Shown: positions 15,776-23,680 of the stretch, one piece after another
Layout: each line of letters begins with the position of its first letter
How positions within the stretch are numbered: position 1 is the stretch's first letter
Origin: CAINDZ01 sp964399195
GTDB taxonomy: Bacteria; Krumholzibacteriota; Krumholzibacteriia; LZORAL124-64-63
Length of the DNA stretch: 31,171 nucleotides
Reading direction: 5' to 3'
NCBI GenBank assembly: GCA_964399195.1
Contig: CAYNPY010000041.1
Coordinates: forward strand, 1 to 31,171
Made by a program: the position numbers and the translations under genes
The notes under the pieces: model-generated
Databases searched by the model: none
Seen by the model: the letters and a program-made list of their open reading frames with translations, nothing else
Told to the model about the DNA's origin: nothing

Positions 15776-17844
15776 CCACGCTGGACTGGCTCCTCGTCGC
15801 CGCGATGTACGCGACCATCATGGGCTCGCTGCTCCTGACGCGCCGGCACATGCGCGGGGTGGCCGACTACCTGGCGGCCGGCCGCAGCGCCGGGCGCTAC
15901 CTGCTGACGGTCTCGGCGGGCATCGCCGCCATCGGCGGCATCACCATCGTCGCCAACCTGGAGATGGGTTACGAGGCGGGCTTCGCCATGGGCTGGTGGG
16001 GCCTGAGCATGTCGCTGTTCATGACGATCGTGACGGTGACCGGCTGGGTGAACTACCGCTTCCGGCGCACGCGCGCCCTGACGCTGTCGGAGTTCTTCGA
16101 GCGCCGCTACAGCCGGCGCTTCCGCATCTTCGCCGGCAGCGTGGCCTTCGGCGCCGGGCTGATCAACTTCGGCATCTTCCCGGCCGTCGAGGCCCGCTTC
16201 TTCATCCACTACCTGGGCCTGCCGGAGGCGTGGCACCTGGGGCCGCTGGCGGTCCCGATGTATCCCTTCATCATGCTGATCACGCTGGGCTCGGCGGTGT
16301 GGTTCATCCTGCAGGGCGGCCACGTCTCGGTGCTGGTCACCGACTTCGTGCAGGGCGTCTTCGCCTACATCGCCTTCCTGGTGCTGGCCGCCTGGCTCAT
16401 GCTCAAGGTGGGCTGGGACGATGTCGCCACGGTGATGATGCAGGCGCCGCCGGGGCTCTCGAAGGTCAACCCCTTCGACACGGGCTACGTCGCCGACTTC
16501 AACGTCACCTACTTCCTGATCGGCGTGCTGGGGCTGTTCTACGGGGCGATGTCCTGGCAGGGCACCCAGGCCTACAACACGTCCGCCCGCTCCGCCCACG
16601 AGGGCAAGATGGGCAACGTGCTGGGCATGTGGCGCGGCATCGGCCAGGGCATGTTCATGACCTTCGTGCCGATCCTGATCTTCACCGTGCTGCACCACCC
16701 CGACTGGGTCGGCCTGCGTGACGGAGTGCAGGCGCAGCTGGACGGGATCGGGAACGAGGCGCTGCGCGCCCAGATGCGCGGACCGCTGACCCTGGCGGCG
16801 CTGCTGCCGCCCGGCCTGCTGGGCGCGTTCGCCGCGCTGATGCTGGGCGCCTCGATCAGCACGCTGAACACCTACATGCACTCGTGGAGCAGCATCTTCG
16901 TGCAGGACGTGGTGCTGCCGGTGCGCAAGCGGCCGCTGTCGCCGAAGGCGCACCTGCTCACGCTGCGGCTGGCCGTGGTCGGCGTGGCGCTGTTCGCGTT
17001 CATCTTCAGCCTGTTCTACCGGCAGAGCCAGGCCATCCTGCTCTTCTTCGCGCTGACCGGCGCCATCTTCGCGGGCTGGTCGGGCGCGGTCATCATCGGC
17101 GGCCTCTACACGCGCTGGGGCACCACGGCCGCCGCCTGGGCGGCCGGCCTCTCGGGCGTCACGCTGACCCTGGCCGGGTTCGTCCTCGAGCAGGCCAAGC
17201 GCGCCTGGCGCGAGACGGGCGACGCCTTCTGGGGACTGCTGGACTTCGCCGGCCCGGCGCGCGCCGAGGCCTGGGCCGGCTGGGTCGACGCGCACCTGCC
17301 CAACGGCCAGCAGGTGTGGGGCTGGTCGATGTGGGTCTGCGCCGTGGTCTACGTCGCCGTCTCGCTGGGCCAGCAGGCGGCGCGACGCCGCAGCTTCGAC
17401 CTGGACCGGCTGCTGCACCGCGGCCCGTGGGCCATCGCCGGCGAGGACGAGGGCACCGGGCAGGCCGTCTCCCGCGGCTGGCGCGCCCTGGGCATCACCG
17501 ACGAGTTCGGGCGCCGCGACAAGATCCTCTACGTGGCGACCTGGGGCTGGAACGTGGCCTGGATGCTGGTCTTCGCCGTGGGCACCATCTTCTTCCTGAC
17601 GCGGCGCCTGTCCGCCGGCGGCTGGTCCGGCTACGACACGCAGTGGCTGCGCTTCTGGCACACGCGCTTCTGGATCGAGCTGGTGATCTCGGCGCTGGTG
17701 ATGATCTGGTTCACGATCGGCGGGGCCCGCGACGTCCGGCGCATGCTCCGCGAGCTGAAGGACCGGCGCCGGGACGACGGCGACGACGGGTTCGTGCGCG
17801 AGAGCGCGCCGGCCGCCGATGCCGACGAAAAAACTCCCGATTGA
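15772..17844 (+). CDS. Sodium:solute symporter (SSS family), long form
   Basis: The product is 690 residues from TTG at 15772, which overlaps the ogt stop; GAGGAG lies 11 bases upstream. ATG at 15805 is an alternative start. The protein has about thirteen hydrophobic segments. SSS hallmarks near the N-terminus include DYLAAGRSAGRY, ISTIGG-like IAAIGGITIVANLEMGY, and the FRRTRALTLSEFFERRYS loop that follows TM2-TM3 in PutP/SGLT relatives. LMLGASISTLNTYMHSWSSIFVQD matches the conserved TM8/9 region with Ser/Thr residues of the second sodium site. Residues about 470-530 form an unusual charged insertion, and the last 40 residues are a charged cytoplasmic tail. Substrate (amino acid, organic acid, sugar) cannot be told from sequence. 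Typical SSS proteins are 480-600 residues, so this one is long. Confidence 0.9.
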   Translation: MTTLDWLLVAAMYATIMGSLLLTRRHMRGVADYLAAGRSAGRYLLTVSAGIAAIGGITIVANLEMGYEAGFAMGWWGLSMSLFMTIVTVTGWVNYRFRRTRALTLSEFFERRYSRRFRIFAGSVAFGAGLINFGIFPAVEARFFIHYLGLPEAWHLGPLAVPMYPFIMLITLGSAVWFILQGGHVSVLVTDFVQGVFAYIAFLVLAAWLMLKVGWDDVATVMMQAPPGLSKVNPFDTGYVADFNVTYFLIGVLGLFYGAMSWQGTQAYNTSARSAHEGKMGNVLGMWRGIGQGMFMTFVPILIFTVLHHPDWVGLRDGVQAQLDGIGNEALRAQMRGPLTLAALLPPGLLGAFAALMLGASISTLNTYMHSWSSIFVQDVVLPVRKRPLSPKAHLLTLRLAVVGVALFAFIFSLFYRQSQAILLFFALTGAIFAGWSGAVIIGGLYTRWGTTAAAWAAGLSGVTLTLAGFVLEQAKRAWRETGDAFWGLLDFAGPARAEAWAGWVDAHLPNGQQVWGWSMWVCAVVYVAVSLGQQAARRRSFDLDRLLHRGPWAIAGEDEGTGQAVSRGWRALGITDEFGRRDKILYVATWGWNVAWMLVFAVGTIFFLTRRLSAGGWSGYDTQWLRFWHTRFWIELVISALVMIWFTIGGARDVRRMLRELKDRRRDDGDDGFVRESAPAADADEKTPD

Positions 17845-17855
17845 CGCGCCGGCCG

Positions 17856-17872
17856 GTCCGCCACTGGCGGAC
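17856..17872 (+). terminator. Short hairpin after the symporter gene
   Basis: GTCCGCCA and TGGCGGAC are perfectly complementary around one base, giving a stem of 6-7 pairs 11 bases past the symporter stop. No T-tract follows, so termination strength is doubtful. Confidence 0.3.
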
Positions 17873-17998
17873 AGATCACAGGCGAGCTATCCGTGTGGAT
17901 GTGCTGGTGCACCCACCGACGCTGCCGGAACGCCTGCAGGATTCCAGCGACAGCGCTTCGCCCTCCGCCAGCTGCACCGGCGTCAGGAGGCGAGGGTC

Positions 17999-18415
17999 AT
18001 GCAAGCCGTCATTCGCAGACACGGCGACGTGGAGGTCTTCCACCTCTCGGGCCGCTTCGACGGGGGCACGGACTGCGTCCGCAGCACGCAGCAGTTCGAG
18101 GAACTGCTGAACCGGGGCGTCCGGAAGATCGTGCTGGATTTCAAGCACGTCGAGTGGATCAACTCCAACGGGGTCGGCTGCCTGATCAAGGGCAAGCGGA
18201 TGGCCGACGCCGTGGGCGCCCGCATGGCGCTGTGCAGCCTGAACGAGCGCAGCCTGAGCGTGATCTACGTCATGCACCTGCAGGAGGTCATGGACTGCCT
18301 GCCCGACCTGGACGCGGCGCTGAAGGCCGTGTCCGGTGACGACCTGCAGGCCAAGGCCGAGAACGAGAGCCCGCGCCGGGTTCCCGACGAGCAGGACCTG
18401 CGGGACCAGATCTAG
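17999..18415 (+). CDS. STAS-domain protein (anti-sigma factor antagonist type)
   Basis: The product is 138 residues from ATG at 17999, with a full AGGAGG eight bases upstream; the longer frame to 17819 is rejected. Residues 1-112 fit a SpoIIAA/STAS fold: IVLDFKHVEWINSNGVGCLI contains the conserved INSxGxG loop, with Ser56 as the usual phosphorylation site for an anti-sigma kinase. The last 25 residues are charged and probably disordered. STAS antagonists bind a Ser/Thr kinase-type anti-sigma factor (SpoIIAB/RsbW class) and so free a sigma factor; other STAS proteins work in chemosensory or transport complexes. No kinase or phosphatase partner is next to it. It converges on sppA with only 15 bp between the stops. 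Confidence 0.9.
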   Translation: MQAVIRRHGDVEVFHLSGRFDGGTDCVRSTQQFEELLNRGVRKIVLDFKHVEWINSNGVGCLIKGKRMADAVGARMALCSLNERSLSVIYVMHLQEVMDCLPDLDAALKAVSGDDLQAKAENESPRRVPDEQDLRDQI

Positions 18416-18430
18416 CGCGAGGCGGCGCGA

Positions 18431-20182
18431 TCACGGCGCCACGACACCCGCCGCCCCGTCCCGCAGGAAAGCCCCTGTCTCCCGCACCTGCGCCCGCAGG
18501 CTGCGGTACAGCGCTGAGCGGACAGCAGCCGCGACCGGATCGCCGGCGTCCGCGTCGCCGCCCAGCAGCGACGCGACCAGGCCCTTTTCCTGCGGCAGGT
18601 GCACGACCGTGGGCGGCTTGCGCGGGTCCAGCTCCGCCAGTTCGGCCGCCAGCGCGATGGCGTCGTCGAGATTTCCCACCGCGTCGATCAGCCCGTTGGC
18701 GACGGCCTGCGTGCCGGTCCAGGTGCGGCCGTGGGCCAGCGACTCGGCCGCGGCGAACGCCAGCCCCCGCTCGCGCGCGACGTCGGCCAGCCACTCGTTG
18801 AAGCTGAGCCAGTGGGCCGCGGTGTGCCGCTCCCACTCGGCGGGCGTCGGATCACGCATGTCGGTGCCGAGTTCGGCCATGGGACCCTTGGCGATGCCGT
18901 CCTTGTTGACGCCGATCTTGTCGTAGAGCCCCTTGAGGTTGAACATGCCGTTGATCGACCCGATCGAGCCGGTGACGGTCAGCGGGTTGGCCATCAGCTT
19001 CGTGCCCTTGTAGGCGATGTAGTAGCCGCCGCTGGCGGCCACGTCGACCATCGAGATCACCACGGGCTTGGCCGCGGCCAGCAGGTCGACCTCGTGGGCC
19101 ATCAGGTCGCTGGCCAGGCTCTCGCCGCCGCCCGAATCGATGCGGAAGACCACCGCCTTGACGTCCTCGTCGTAGCGGCAGCGCTGCAGCTCGCGCACGA
19201 TGGATTCGTGGCCCATCATGACGCCCATCAGCGGATCGACGCGGTTGTCGCGCCCGCCGATGTTGCCCTGGGCATGGACCACGGCCACCGTCTGGCCGGT
19301 CTTGAGGCCGGCGTCCTTCCAACTGGTCTTGGCGTACCGCTCGTGCGTGACGGTCCGCAGGCGCTCGTCCTTGGCGCGCTTCAGTCCGGCTTCCAGCTCC
19401 TGCAGGTAGACGCAGTCGTCGATCAGGCCCGCCGCCTTCGCCTCGGCGGGCGTGAAGATCGCGTAGGCCATGTGCTCCAGCAGCCGGGACTCGTCCAGGC
19501 GGCGCTCGCGGGACAGGTCCGCCATCATGGTGGCCCAGACGTCGTCCAGCATCCACTGCATGTTCTGCCGCGCCGCGTCGCTGGTCCCGGTCTCCATGAG
19601 CATCTCGGCGGCCGCCTTGTAGTCCTTGATCTTGTGCAGATGGGGCACCACGCCCAGCTTGTCGAGCATGGCGCGCAGGTACATCCGCTGCGTCTGGACC
19701 CCCTTGAAGGTCAGGTAGCCGCCGTTGGGCATCAGCACCCGGTCGCAGCCCGCGGCCAGCCACAGGCTCCGCAGGTCCAGCGCGTCGGCCCAGGCGTGCA
19801 CGGGTTTGCCCGCCGCCTGCACCTTGTCCACGGCGCGCCGCAGTTCCTGCGTCGTGGCCAAGCCGGCGCCGTTGCTGCTGGAGATGCGGAAGATGACGCC
19901 TTCGATGCGGTCGTCGATGGCCGCCTTGCCCAGGTTGTCCAGCAGGTCCTGCAGGGTCAGCGCGTTCCCGTTCAGCACGGCGCCCAGCGGGCCGCCGGGC
20001 GGATCGTATTCGTGGACATCGCCGTAGAGATCGAGCACCAGCCAACTGCCGTCCTCGATCCGGTCGTCCTTGTGGCTGACCAGCCAGGCGACGCCGGCGG
20101 CGACGGCCACCAGGACGACCAGGGTGCCGACGGTCACCAGCAGCGAGTGCGCCAGGCGCAGGAAGAATGGTTCGCGGTTCAC
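18431..20182 (-). CDS. sppA: Signal peptide peptidase SppA, double-length type
   Basis: The product is 583 residues, close to E. coli SppA (618), start GTG 20182 with GGAGG eight bases upstream. One N-terminal transmembrane helix (residues about 11-35) anchors it, with the protease domain on the periplasmic side. The two tandem ClpP-like domains are visible. The first carries the general-base lysine, Lys189 in KDYKAAAE, and the second the nucleophile, Ser384 in VAASGGYYIA, as in the Lys/Ser dyad of E. coli SppA. GSIGSINGMFNLKGLYDKIGV and GRTWTGTQAVANGLID are standard SppA blocks. It degrades signal peptides left in the membrane after secretion. It lies 64 bp downstream of the flavin reductase-like gene and probably shares its promoter. 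Confidence 0.96.
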   Translation of the reverse strand: MNREPFFLRLAHSLLVTVGTLVVLVAVAAGVAWLVSHKDDRIEDGSWLVLDLYGDVHEYDPPGGPLGAVLNGNALTLQDLLDNLGKAAIDDRIEGVIFRISSSNGAGLATTQELRRAVDKVQAAGKPVHAWADALDLRSLWLAAGCDRVLMPNGGYLTFKGVQTQRMYLRAMLDKLGVVPHLHKIKDYKAAAEMLMETGTSDAARQNMQWMLDDVWATMMADLSRERRLDESRLLEHMAYAIFTPAEAKAAGLIDDCVYLQELEAGLKRAKDERLRTVTHERYAKTSWKDAGLKTGQTVAVVHAQGNIGGRDNRVDPLMGVMMGHESIVRELQRCRYDEDVKAVVFRIDSGGGESLASDLMAHEVDLLAAAKPVVISMVDVAASGGYYIAYKGTKLMANPLTVTGSIGSINGMFNLKGLYDKIGVNKDGIAKGPMAELGTDMRDPTPAEWERHTAAHWLSFNEWLADVARERGLAFAAAESLAHGRTWTGTQAVANGLIDAVGNLDDAIALAAELAELDPRKPPTVVHLPQEKGLVASLLGGDADAGDPVAAAVRSALYRSLRAQVRETGAFLRDGAAGVVAP

Positions 20183-20246
20183 GGGAACGTCCTCCGGGTG
20201 GCGGGGATCTGCCTGCCGAGCGTGGGCGAGATGCGGCCGACGGGTT

Positions 20247-20726
20247 CTAGTAGTCCAGCCCCGACTTGCGCAGATGCACCATCGGCCGGGCCGAACTGTC
20301 GAGAATGCGGGAGCCGATCACCTCCACGAACAGCACTTCGTGGTCGCCGGGCCGGACGCTCTGGACGAGCCGGGCCTCGATGACGGCCTTGGCGCCCTCG
20401 ATGGTCACCGTGCCCGACTCCTCGATGCGGTGCCGGATCTCGGCGAAGGGGTTCTTCGCCGGATCGTACCCCGACCAGAAGTGCCGCAGGTAGTCGCGGT
20501 CGTGCTCGCCCACGACGTTGATGGAGAAGGCCGCGCCGCTCTTGATCGCGTCGTACGCCGGCCGGCCGGGCCGGACGGCCAGGCACAGCAGCAGGGGCTC
20601 GAACGAGACCTGCTGGATGAACGAGGCGAGATAGCCGTCGATGACGCCGTCCTTGCGGGCGCAGACGATGAACAATCCGCTGGGGATCTGGCCGACGCCG
20701 GCGGCCTCTTCCTTGGTCAGGCTCAC
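20247..20726 (-). CDS. Flavin reductase-like (FMN-binding split barrel) protein
   Basis: The product is 159 residues, start GTG 20726 with AAGGAG five bases upstream. The fold is that of the flavin reductase-like domain: IPSGLFIVCARKDG, then the FIQQVSFEPLLLCLAVRPGRPAYDAIKSG block that binds FMN, FSINVVGEH, and a closing strand HEVLFVEVIGSRI. Such proteins bind FMN and either reduce free flavin with NAD(P)H or serve as flavoprotein electron carriers. No specific partner monooxygenase is present, so the substrate is undefined. It is the first gene of a probable operon with sppA, behind a TTGACA-17-TAGGCT promoter. Confidence 0.88.
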   Translation of the reverse strand: MSLTKEEAAGVGQIPSGLFIVCARKDGVIDGYLASFIQQVSFEPLLLCLAVRPGRPAYDAIKSGAAFSINVVGEHDRDYLRHFWSGYDPAKNPFAEIRHRIEESGTVTIEGAKAVIEARLVQSVRPGDHEVLFVEVIGSRILDSSARPMVHLRKSGLDY

Positions 20727-20785
20727 GACGACTCCTTCAGCGACAAGCGGGCCCGGATTCCGGTGATCGGCGGGGCGGTGCGCCC

Positions 20786-20814
20786 AGCCTAGGACTCGCC
20801 GCCGGCGCTGTCAA
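20786..20814 (-). promoter_or_regulatory. Sigma70-like promoter for flavin reductase-sppA
   Basis: On the minus strand, a perfect TTGACA (20814-20809) is followed after exactly 17 bases by TAGGCT (20791-20786). Expected transcription start is near 20779, about 50 bases before the GTG at 20726. It is the best consensus promoter in the window. Confidence 0.68.
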
Positions 20815-20934
20815 TCGCCGCCGGCGGCGCCCGATTTCGGGAACTCGGCCGGCGCCCGGCGGTTGCCCCAGGACGTGCCCCGGAGGCGGCGCGGCCGGCG
20901 TCCGCGCCCTGGTCCCGAGCCCGAAGGAGCGCCC

Positions 20935-22074
20935 ATGCGACACCTGACCACCGACAATCTGTTCTCGTTGATCGCCCGCCAGACGCCGCCGTGCATCTCG
21001 ATCTACCAGCCCACGCACCGGCATCATCCCGACAACCAGCAGGATCCCATACGCTTCCGGAACCTGGTCCGCGCGGCGGAGGAATCGCTGGCGAAGCTGT
21101 ATCCCCTGTCCGACAGCGACGGCTGGCTGGAGCCCCTGCGGGAGCTGGCCGCGAACCACCGCTTCTGGAACCGCGCCCGCGACGGCCTGGCGGTCTTCGC
21201 CGGACCGGGCGTCCTGGAGATCTTCCCGGTCCAGCGGACGCTGCCGGAACTGGCCGTCGTCGCGGACAGCTTCCACGTCAAGCCGCTGCTGCGGTACCTG
21301 CAGACGGCCGACCGCTTCCACGTCCTGGCGCTGACCCGGGACAGCGCGGCGGTGTTCACCGGCAGCCGCTACGCGCTGGACGCCGAGCCCGCCCCCGCCG
21401 AGTTCCCCGCCCGCCTGGAGCAGGTGGCGATGGCCGAGCGGCCCGAGCCCGGGTTCGCGGCCGCGGGCGCCGGCGGCAGCGGCGGCCCCAAGGCGGTGCG
21501 CGGCCATGGCGAAGGCCGCGACGACCTCGAGACCGAGAAGTACTTCCGCGCCGTCGATCGCGCGTTCAGCGCCCTGTTCTCGGCGCCGACGGGACTGCCG
21601 GTGATGCTGGCGGCGCTGCCCGAGCACCAGGCCGTGTTCCGGCGGGTGTCGCAGAATCCGCTGCTGATGCCGGTCGGGGTGGTGGGCAATCCCCGACCGC
21701 TGTCGGAGGAGGCCCTGCGGCAGCAGGCGTGGGCCGCCCTGGAGCCGCACTATCGCGCGCGCCTGGACCAGTTGGGCGAGGACCACCGCACCGCGGCGGC
21801 GCGGCAGGCCGGATCGTCCGACCTGTCGGACGTGGCGCGGGCGGCCGTGGCGGGCCAGGTGCGCACGCTCCTGGTCGAGGCCGACCGGGTCGTCCCCGGG
21901 TTCGTCGACCGGGAGACCGGCGCCATCCGCCCGGCCGGGCCCGATTCGCCGCCGGCCGAGGACATGCTCGACGACCTGGCCGAACTGGTGCTGGGCAAGG
22001 GCGGCACGGTGGTGGTGGTGCCGGCGGACCAGATGCCGACGGGGTCGGGGCTGGCGGCGAGTTACCGGTTCTAG
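20935..22074 (+). CDS. BaeRF-family (bacterial archaeo-eukaryotic release factor-like) protein
   Basis: The product is 379 residues, start ATG 20935 with AAGGAG five bases upstream. The N-terminal ISIYQPTHR block (residues 21-29) followed by QQDPIRFRNLVRAAEE is what I recognise from the baeRF families, most likely family 3. These are eRF1-related proteins in bacteria whose function is largely unknown and which have been proposed to act on ribosomes or RNA. A Gly/Ala-rich loop (about 173-195, ending GHGEG) lies where eRF1 proteins carry the GGQ loop; no GGQ is present. The C-terminal part, RTLLVEADRVVPGFVDRETG and GGTVVVVPADQMP, looks like the eRF1 domain 3 (L7Ae/Pelota-like) region. It is convergent with msrA, with 30 bp between stops, and divergent from the flavin reductase operon. 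Confidence 0.75.
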   Translation: MRHLTTDNLFSLIARQTPPCISIYQPTHRHHPDNQQDPIRFRNLVRAAEESLAKLYPLSDSDGWLEPLRELAANHRFWNRARDGLAVFAGPGVLEIFPVQRTLPELAVVADSFHVKPLLRYLQTADRFHVLALTRDSAAVFTGSRYALDAEPAPAEFPARLEQVAMAERPEPGFAAAGAGGSGGPKAVRGHGEGRDDLETEKYFRAVDRAFSALFSAPTGLPVMLAALPEHQAVFRRVSQNPLLMPVGVVGNPRPLSEEALRQQAWAALEPHYRARLDQLGEDHRTAAARQAGSSDLSDVARAAVAGQVRTLLVEADRVVPGFVDRETGAIRPAGPDSPPAEDMLDDLAELVLGKGGTVVVVPADQMPTGSGLAASYRF

Positions 22075-22104
22075 TTCGCGGTTGCGCCGGCCCAGCGGGA
22101 CGCC

Positions 22105-22716
22105 CTACGGCTTCAGCTTGTCCGCGAACTTGTCCCGCAGCTTCTTCAGCTTCGGGTTGATCACCACCTGGCAGTAGCCCGCCGCGCGGTTGTTGTCGTA
22201 GTAGTCCTGGTGGTAGTCCTCGGCCATGTGGAAGGTCGCGTCGCCCGCCAGCTCGGTCACGATGGGCTTGGGGAAGATGGCGTCGCGCGTCAGTTCGGCG
22301 ATCATCGCCTCGGCCTCGGCGCGCTGCGCCTGGTCGCGGCAGAAGATGACCGAGCGGTACTGCGTGCCCACGTCGGCGCCCTGGCGGTTGAGCGTGGTCG
22401 GGTCGTGCGTGGCGAAGAAGACGTTCAACAGGTCGCGGAAGCCGATCACGGCCGGATCGAAGGTGATGCGCACCACCTCGGCGTGGCCGGTCTCGCCCGT
22501 GCAGACGGCCTTGTAGTCGGCCGGCCCGTGGCCGCCGGCGTAGCCCGACTCGACGGACTCCACGCCCCGCAGGCGCTGGAACACCGCCTCCAGGCACCAG
22601 AAACACCCGCCGCCGAGCACGGCCTGCTGCTTGCCCGTCTGCGCCATGGCCTGCGCACCTCCCGCGGTGAGCGCCAGCGCGGCCAGCGCGGCGATCATCT
22701 TGATTCGCTTGGACAT
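22105..22716 (-). CDS. msrA: Peptide methionine sulfoxide reductase MsrA, exported
   Basis: The product is 203 residues, ATG 22716 with GGGAGG five bases upstream. It has a Sec-type signal (KMIAALAALALTAGGAQA), unlike the cytosolic E. coli enzyme, so it should act in the periplasm. The catalytic motif GGGCFWC is at residues 35-41, with Cys38 as nucleophile. Other MsrA blocks are ESGYAGG, TGHAEVVRITFDP, TQYRSVIF, and the C-terminal EDYHQDYYDNNRAAGYCQVVINPKL with a probable recycling cysteine. It reduces the S form of methionine sulfoxide in damaged proteins, using thioredoxin-like reductants. It is divergent from an exported pcm across 144 bp, and the redoxin/DsbD-like pair upstream in the window could be a reductant source. 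Confidence 0.95.
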   Translation of the reverse strand: MSKRIKMIAALAALALTAGGAQAMAQTGKQQAVLGGGCFWCLEAVFQRLRGVESVESGYAGGHGPADYKAVCTGETGHAEVVRITFDPAVIGFRDLLNVFFATHDPTTLNRQGADVGTQYRSVIFCRDQAQRAEAEAMIAELTRDAIFPKPIVTELAGDATFHMAEDYHQDYYDNNRAAGYCQVVINPKLKKLRDKFADKLKP

Positions 22717-22789
22717 CGGAACCTCCCGGGGCGCCGCGGCGGGCGCCGGTCCACATGGTCGCGCCGGGCGCGCGCGGCCGCCAGCCGGC

Positions 22790-22820
22790 GCGTCCGCGGC
22801 CTGCGGCCGCCCGCGGACGC
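22790..22820. promoter_or_regulatory. Inverted repeat in the msrA/pcm divergent region
   Basis: GCGTCCGCGG (22790-22799) and CCGCGGACGC (22811-22820) are a perfect 10-bp inverted repeat around an 11-base centre, itself GCGGCCGC-rich. It covers the -35 zone of the pcm promoter candidate. It could be an operator shared by the two repair genes; a chance GC-rich palindrome is the alternative. Confidence 0.45.
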
Positions 22821-22828
22821 CGAAAGTG

Positions 22829-22837
22829 TGCTACCCT
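22829..22837 (+). promoter_or_regulatory. Extended -10 before pcm
   Basis: TGCTACCCT fits TGnTAnnnT. The expected start near 22844 leaves a very short leader that still contains the GGGGGAGG ribosome site before the ATG at 22861. Confidence 0.4.
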
Positions 22838-22860
22838 GACCGGCAGGGGGAGGTTCCGCC

Positions 22861-23598
22861 ATGAGGAACATCGCCGTCGCCTTCACCTGCCTGTGCCTGC
22901 TGACCCCGTCCGCCGAGGGCGGCGGCGGCCCCGGCGCGGAGCAGGCCCGCCTGCTGCGCGAGATCGAGAGCGACCTGGCCGAGTGCGCGCCGTCGACCGG
23001 CGTTGCGCAGCTTTCGGCCGCCGTGCGCGCCGCGCTGCTGGCGGTGCCGCGCGACCGCTTCGTGCCGCCGGACCTGAAGAGGCACGCCTGGGAGAACCGG
23101 GCGCTGCCCATCGGGCACGGGCAGACCATCAGCCAGCCGACCATCGTCGCCCTGATGACCGAACTGCTGGCGGTCGGGCCCGCCGACACGGTGCTGGAGA
23201 TCGGCACCGGCTCCGGCTACCAGGCCGCCGTGCTGGGCCAGGTGCTGCCGCGCGGGCGCGTGTACTCGATCGAGATCGTGCCGGAACTGGCGGAACGGTC
23301 GCGGCGCCTGCTGCAGGACCTGGGCGCGCGCAACGTCGAGGTCATCACCGGCGACGGCTACGCCGGCCTGCCGCGCGCGGCGCCGTTTGCCGGGATCATC
23401 GTCACGGCCGTCGGCCGCGAGGTGCCGGCGGCGCTGGCGGCGCAGCTGGCCCCCGGCGCGCGGCTGGTGATGCCGGTGGGCGATCCAGGCGGCGAGCAGT
23501 GGCTGACGGTCTTCACGCGCGGGACGGAGGGGGAGCTGAGCGGGCGCGCGGTGCTGCCGGTGCGGTTCGTGCCTTTGACCGGCGGCGGCGCCCGCTGA
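22861..23598 (+). CDS. pcm: Protein-L-isoaspartate O-methyltransferase, exported
   Basis: The product is 245 residues, ATG 22861 with GGGGGAGG seven bases upstream. The first 20 residues (IAVAFTCLCLLTPSAEG) look like a secretion signal, which cytosolic Pcm lacks. The enzyme methylates L-isoaspartyl residues from aged proteins using S-adenosylmethionine and starts their repair. Pcm features: VPRDRFVPP at 62-70, the substrate loop ALPIGHGQTISQPTIVALM (about 81-99), and the SAM motif VLEIGTGSGYQAA (111-123). FAGIIVTAVGREVP and APGARLVMPVG follow. An exported form raises the question of how SAM reaches it; in other bacteria such signal-bearing Pcm proteins are known. It pairs with the divergent, exported MsrA, another protein-repair enzyme. 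Confidence 0.93.
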   Translation: MRNIAVAFTCLCLLTPSAEGGGGPGAEQARLLREIESDLAECAPSTGVAQLSAAVRAALLAVPRDRFVPPDLKRHAWENRALPIGHGQTISQPTIVALMTELLAVGPADTVLEIGTGSGYQAAVLGQVLPRGRVYSIEIVPELAERSRRLLQDLGARNVEVITGDGYAGLPRAAPFAGIIVTAVGREVPAALAAQLAPGARLVMPVGDPGGEQWLTVFTRGTEGELSGRAVLPVRFVPLTGGGAR

Positions 23599-23680
23599 AG
23601 CGCCCGCGCCTGCAGCCGTTTGCCGCCGACCGTCGTGTGAACCGTGCAGAGGGTTCTCATTCGTTGCGAAAGGGGCCGCC

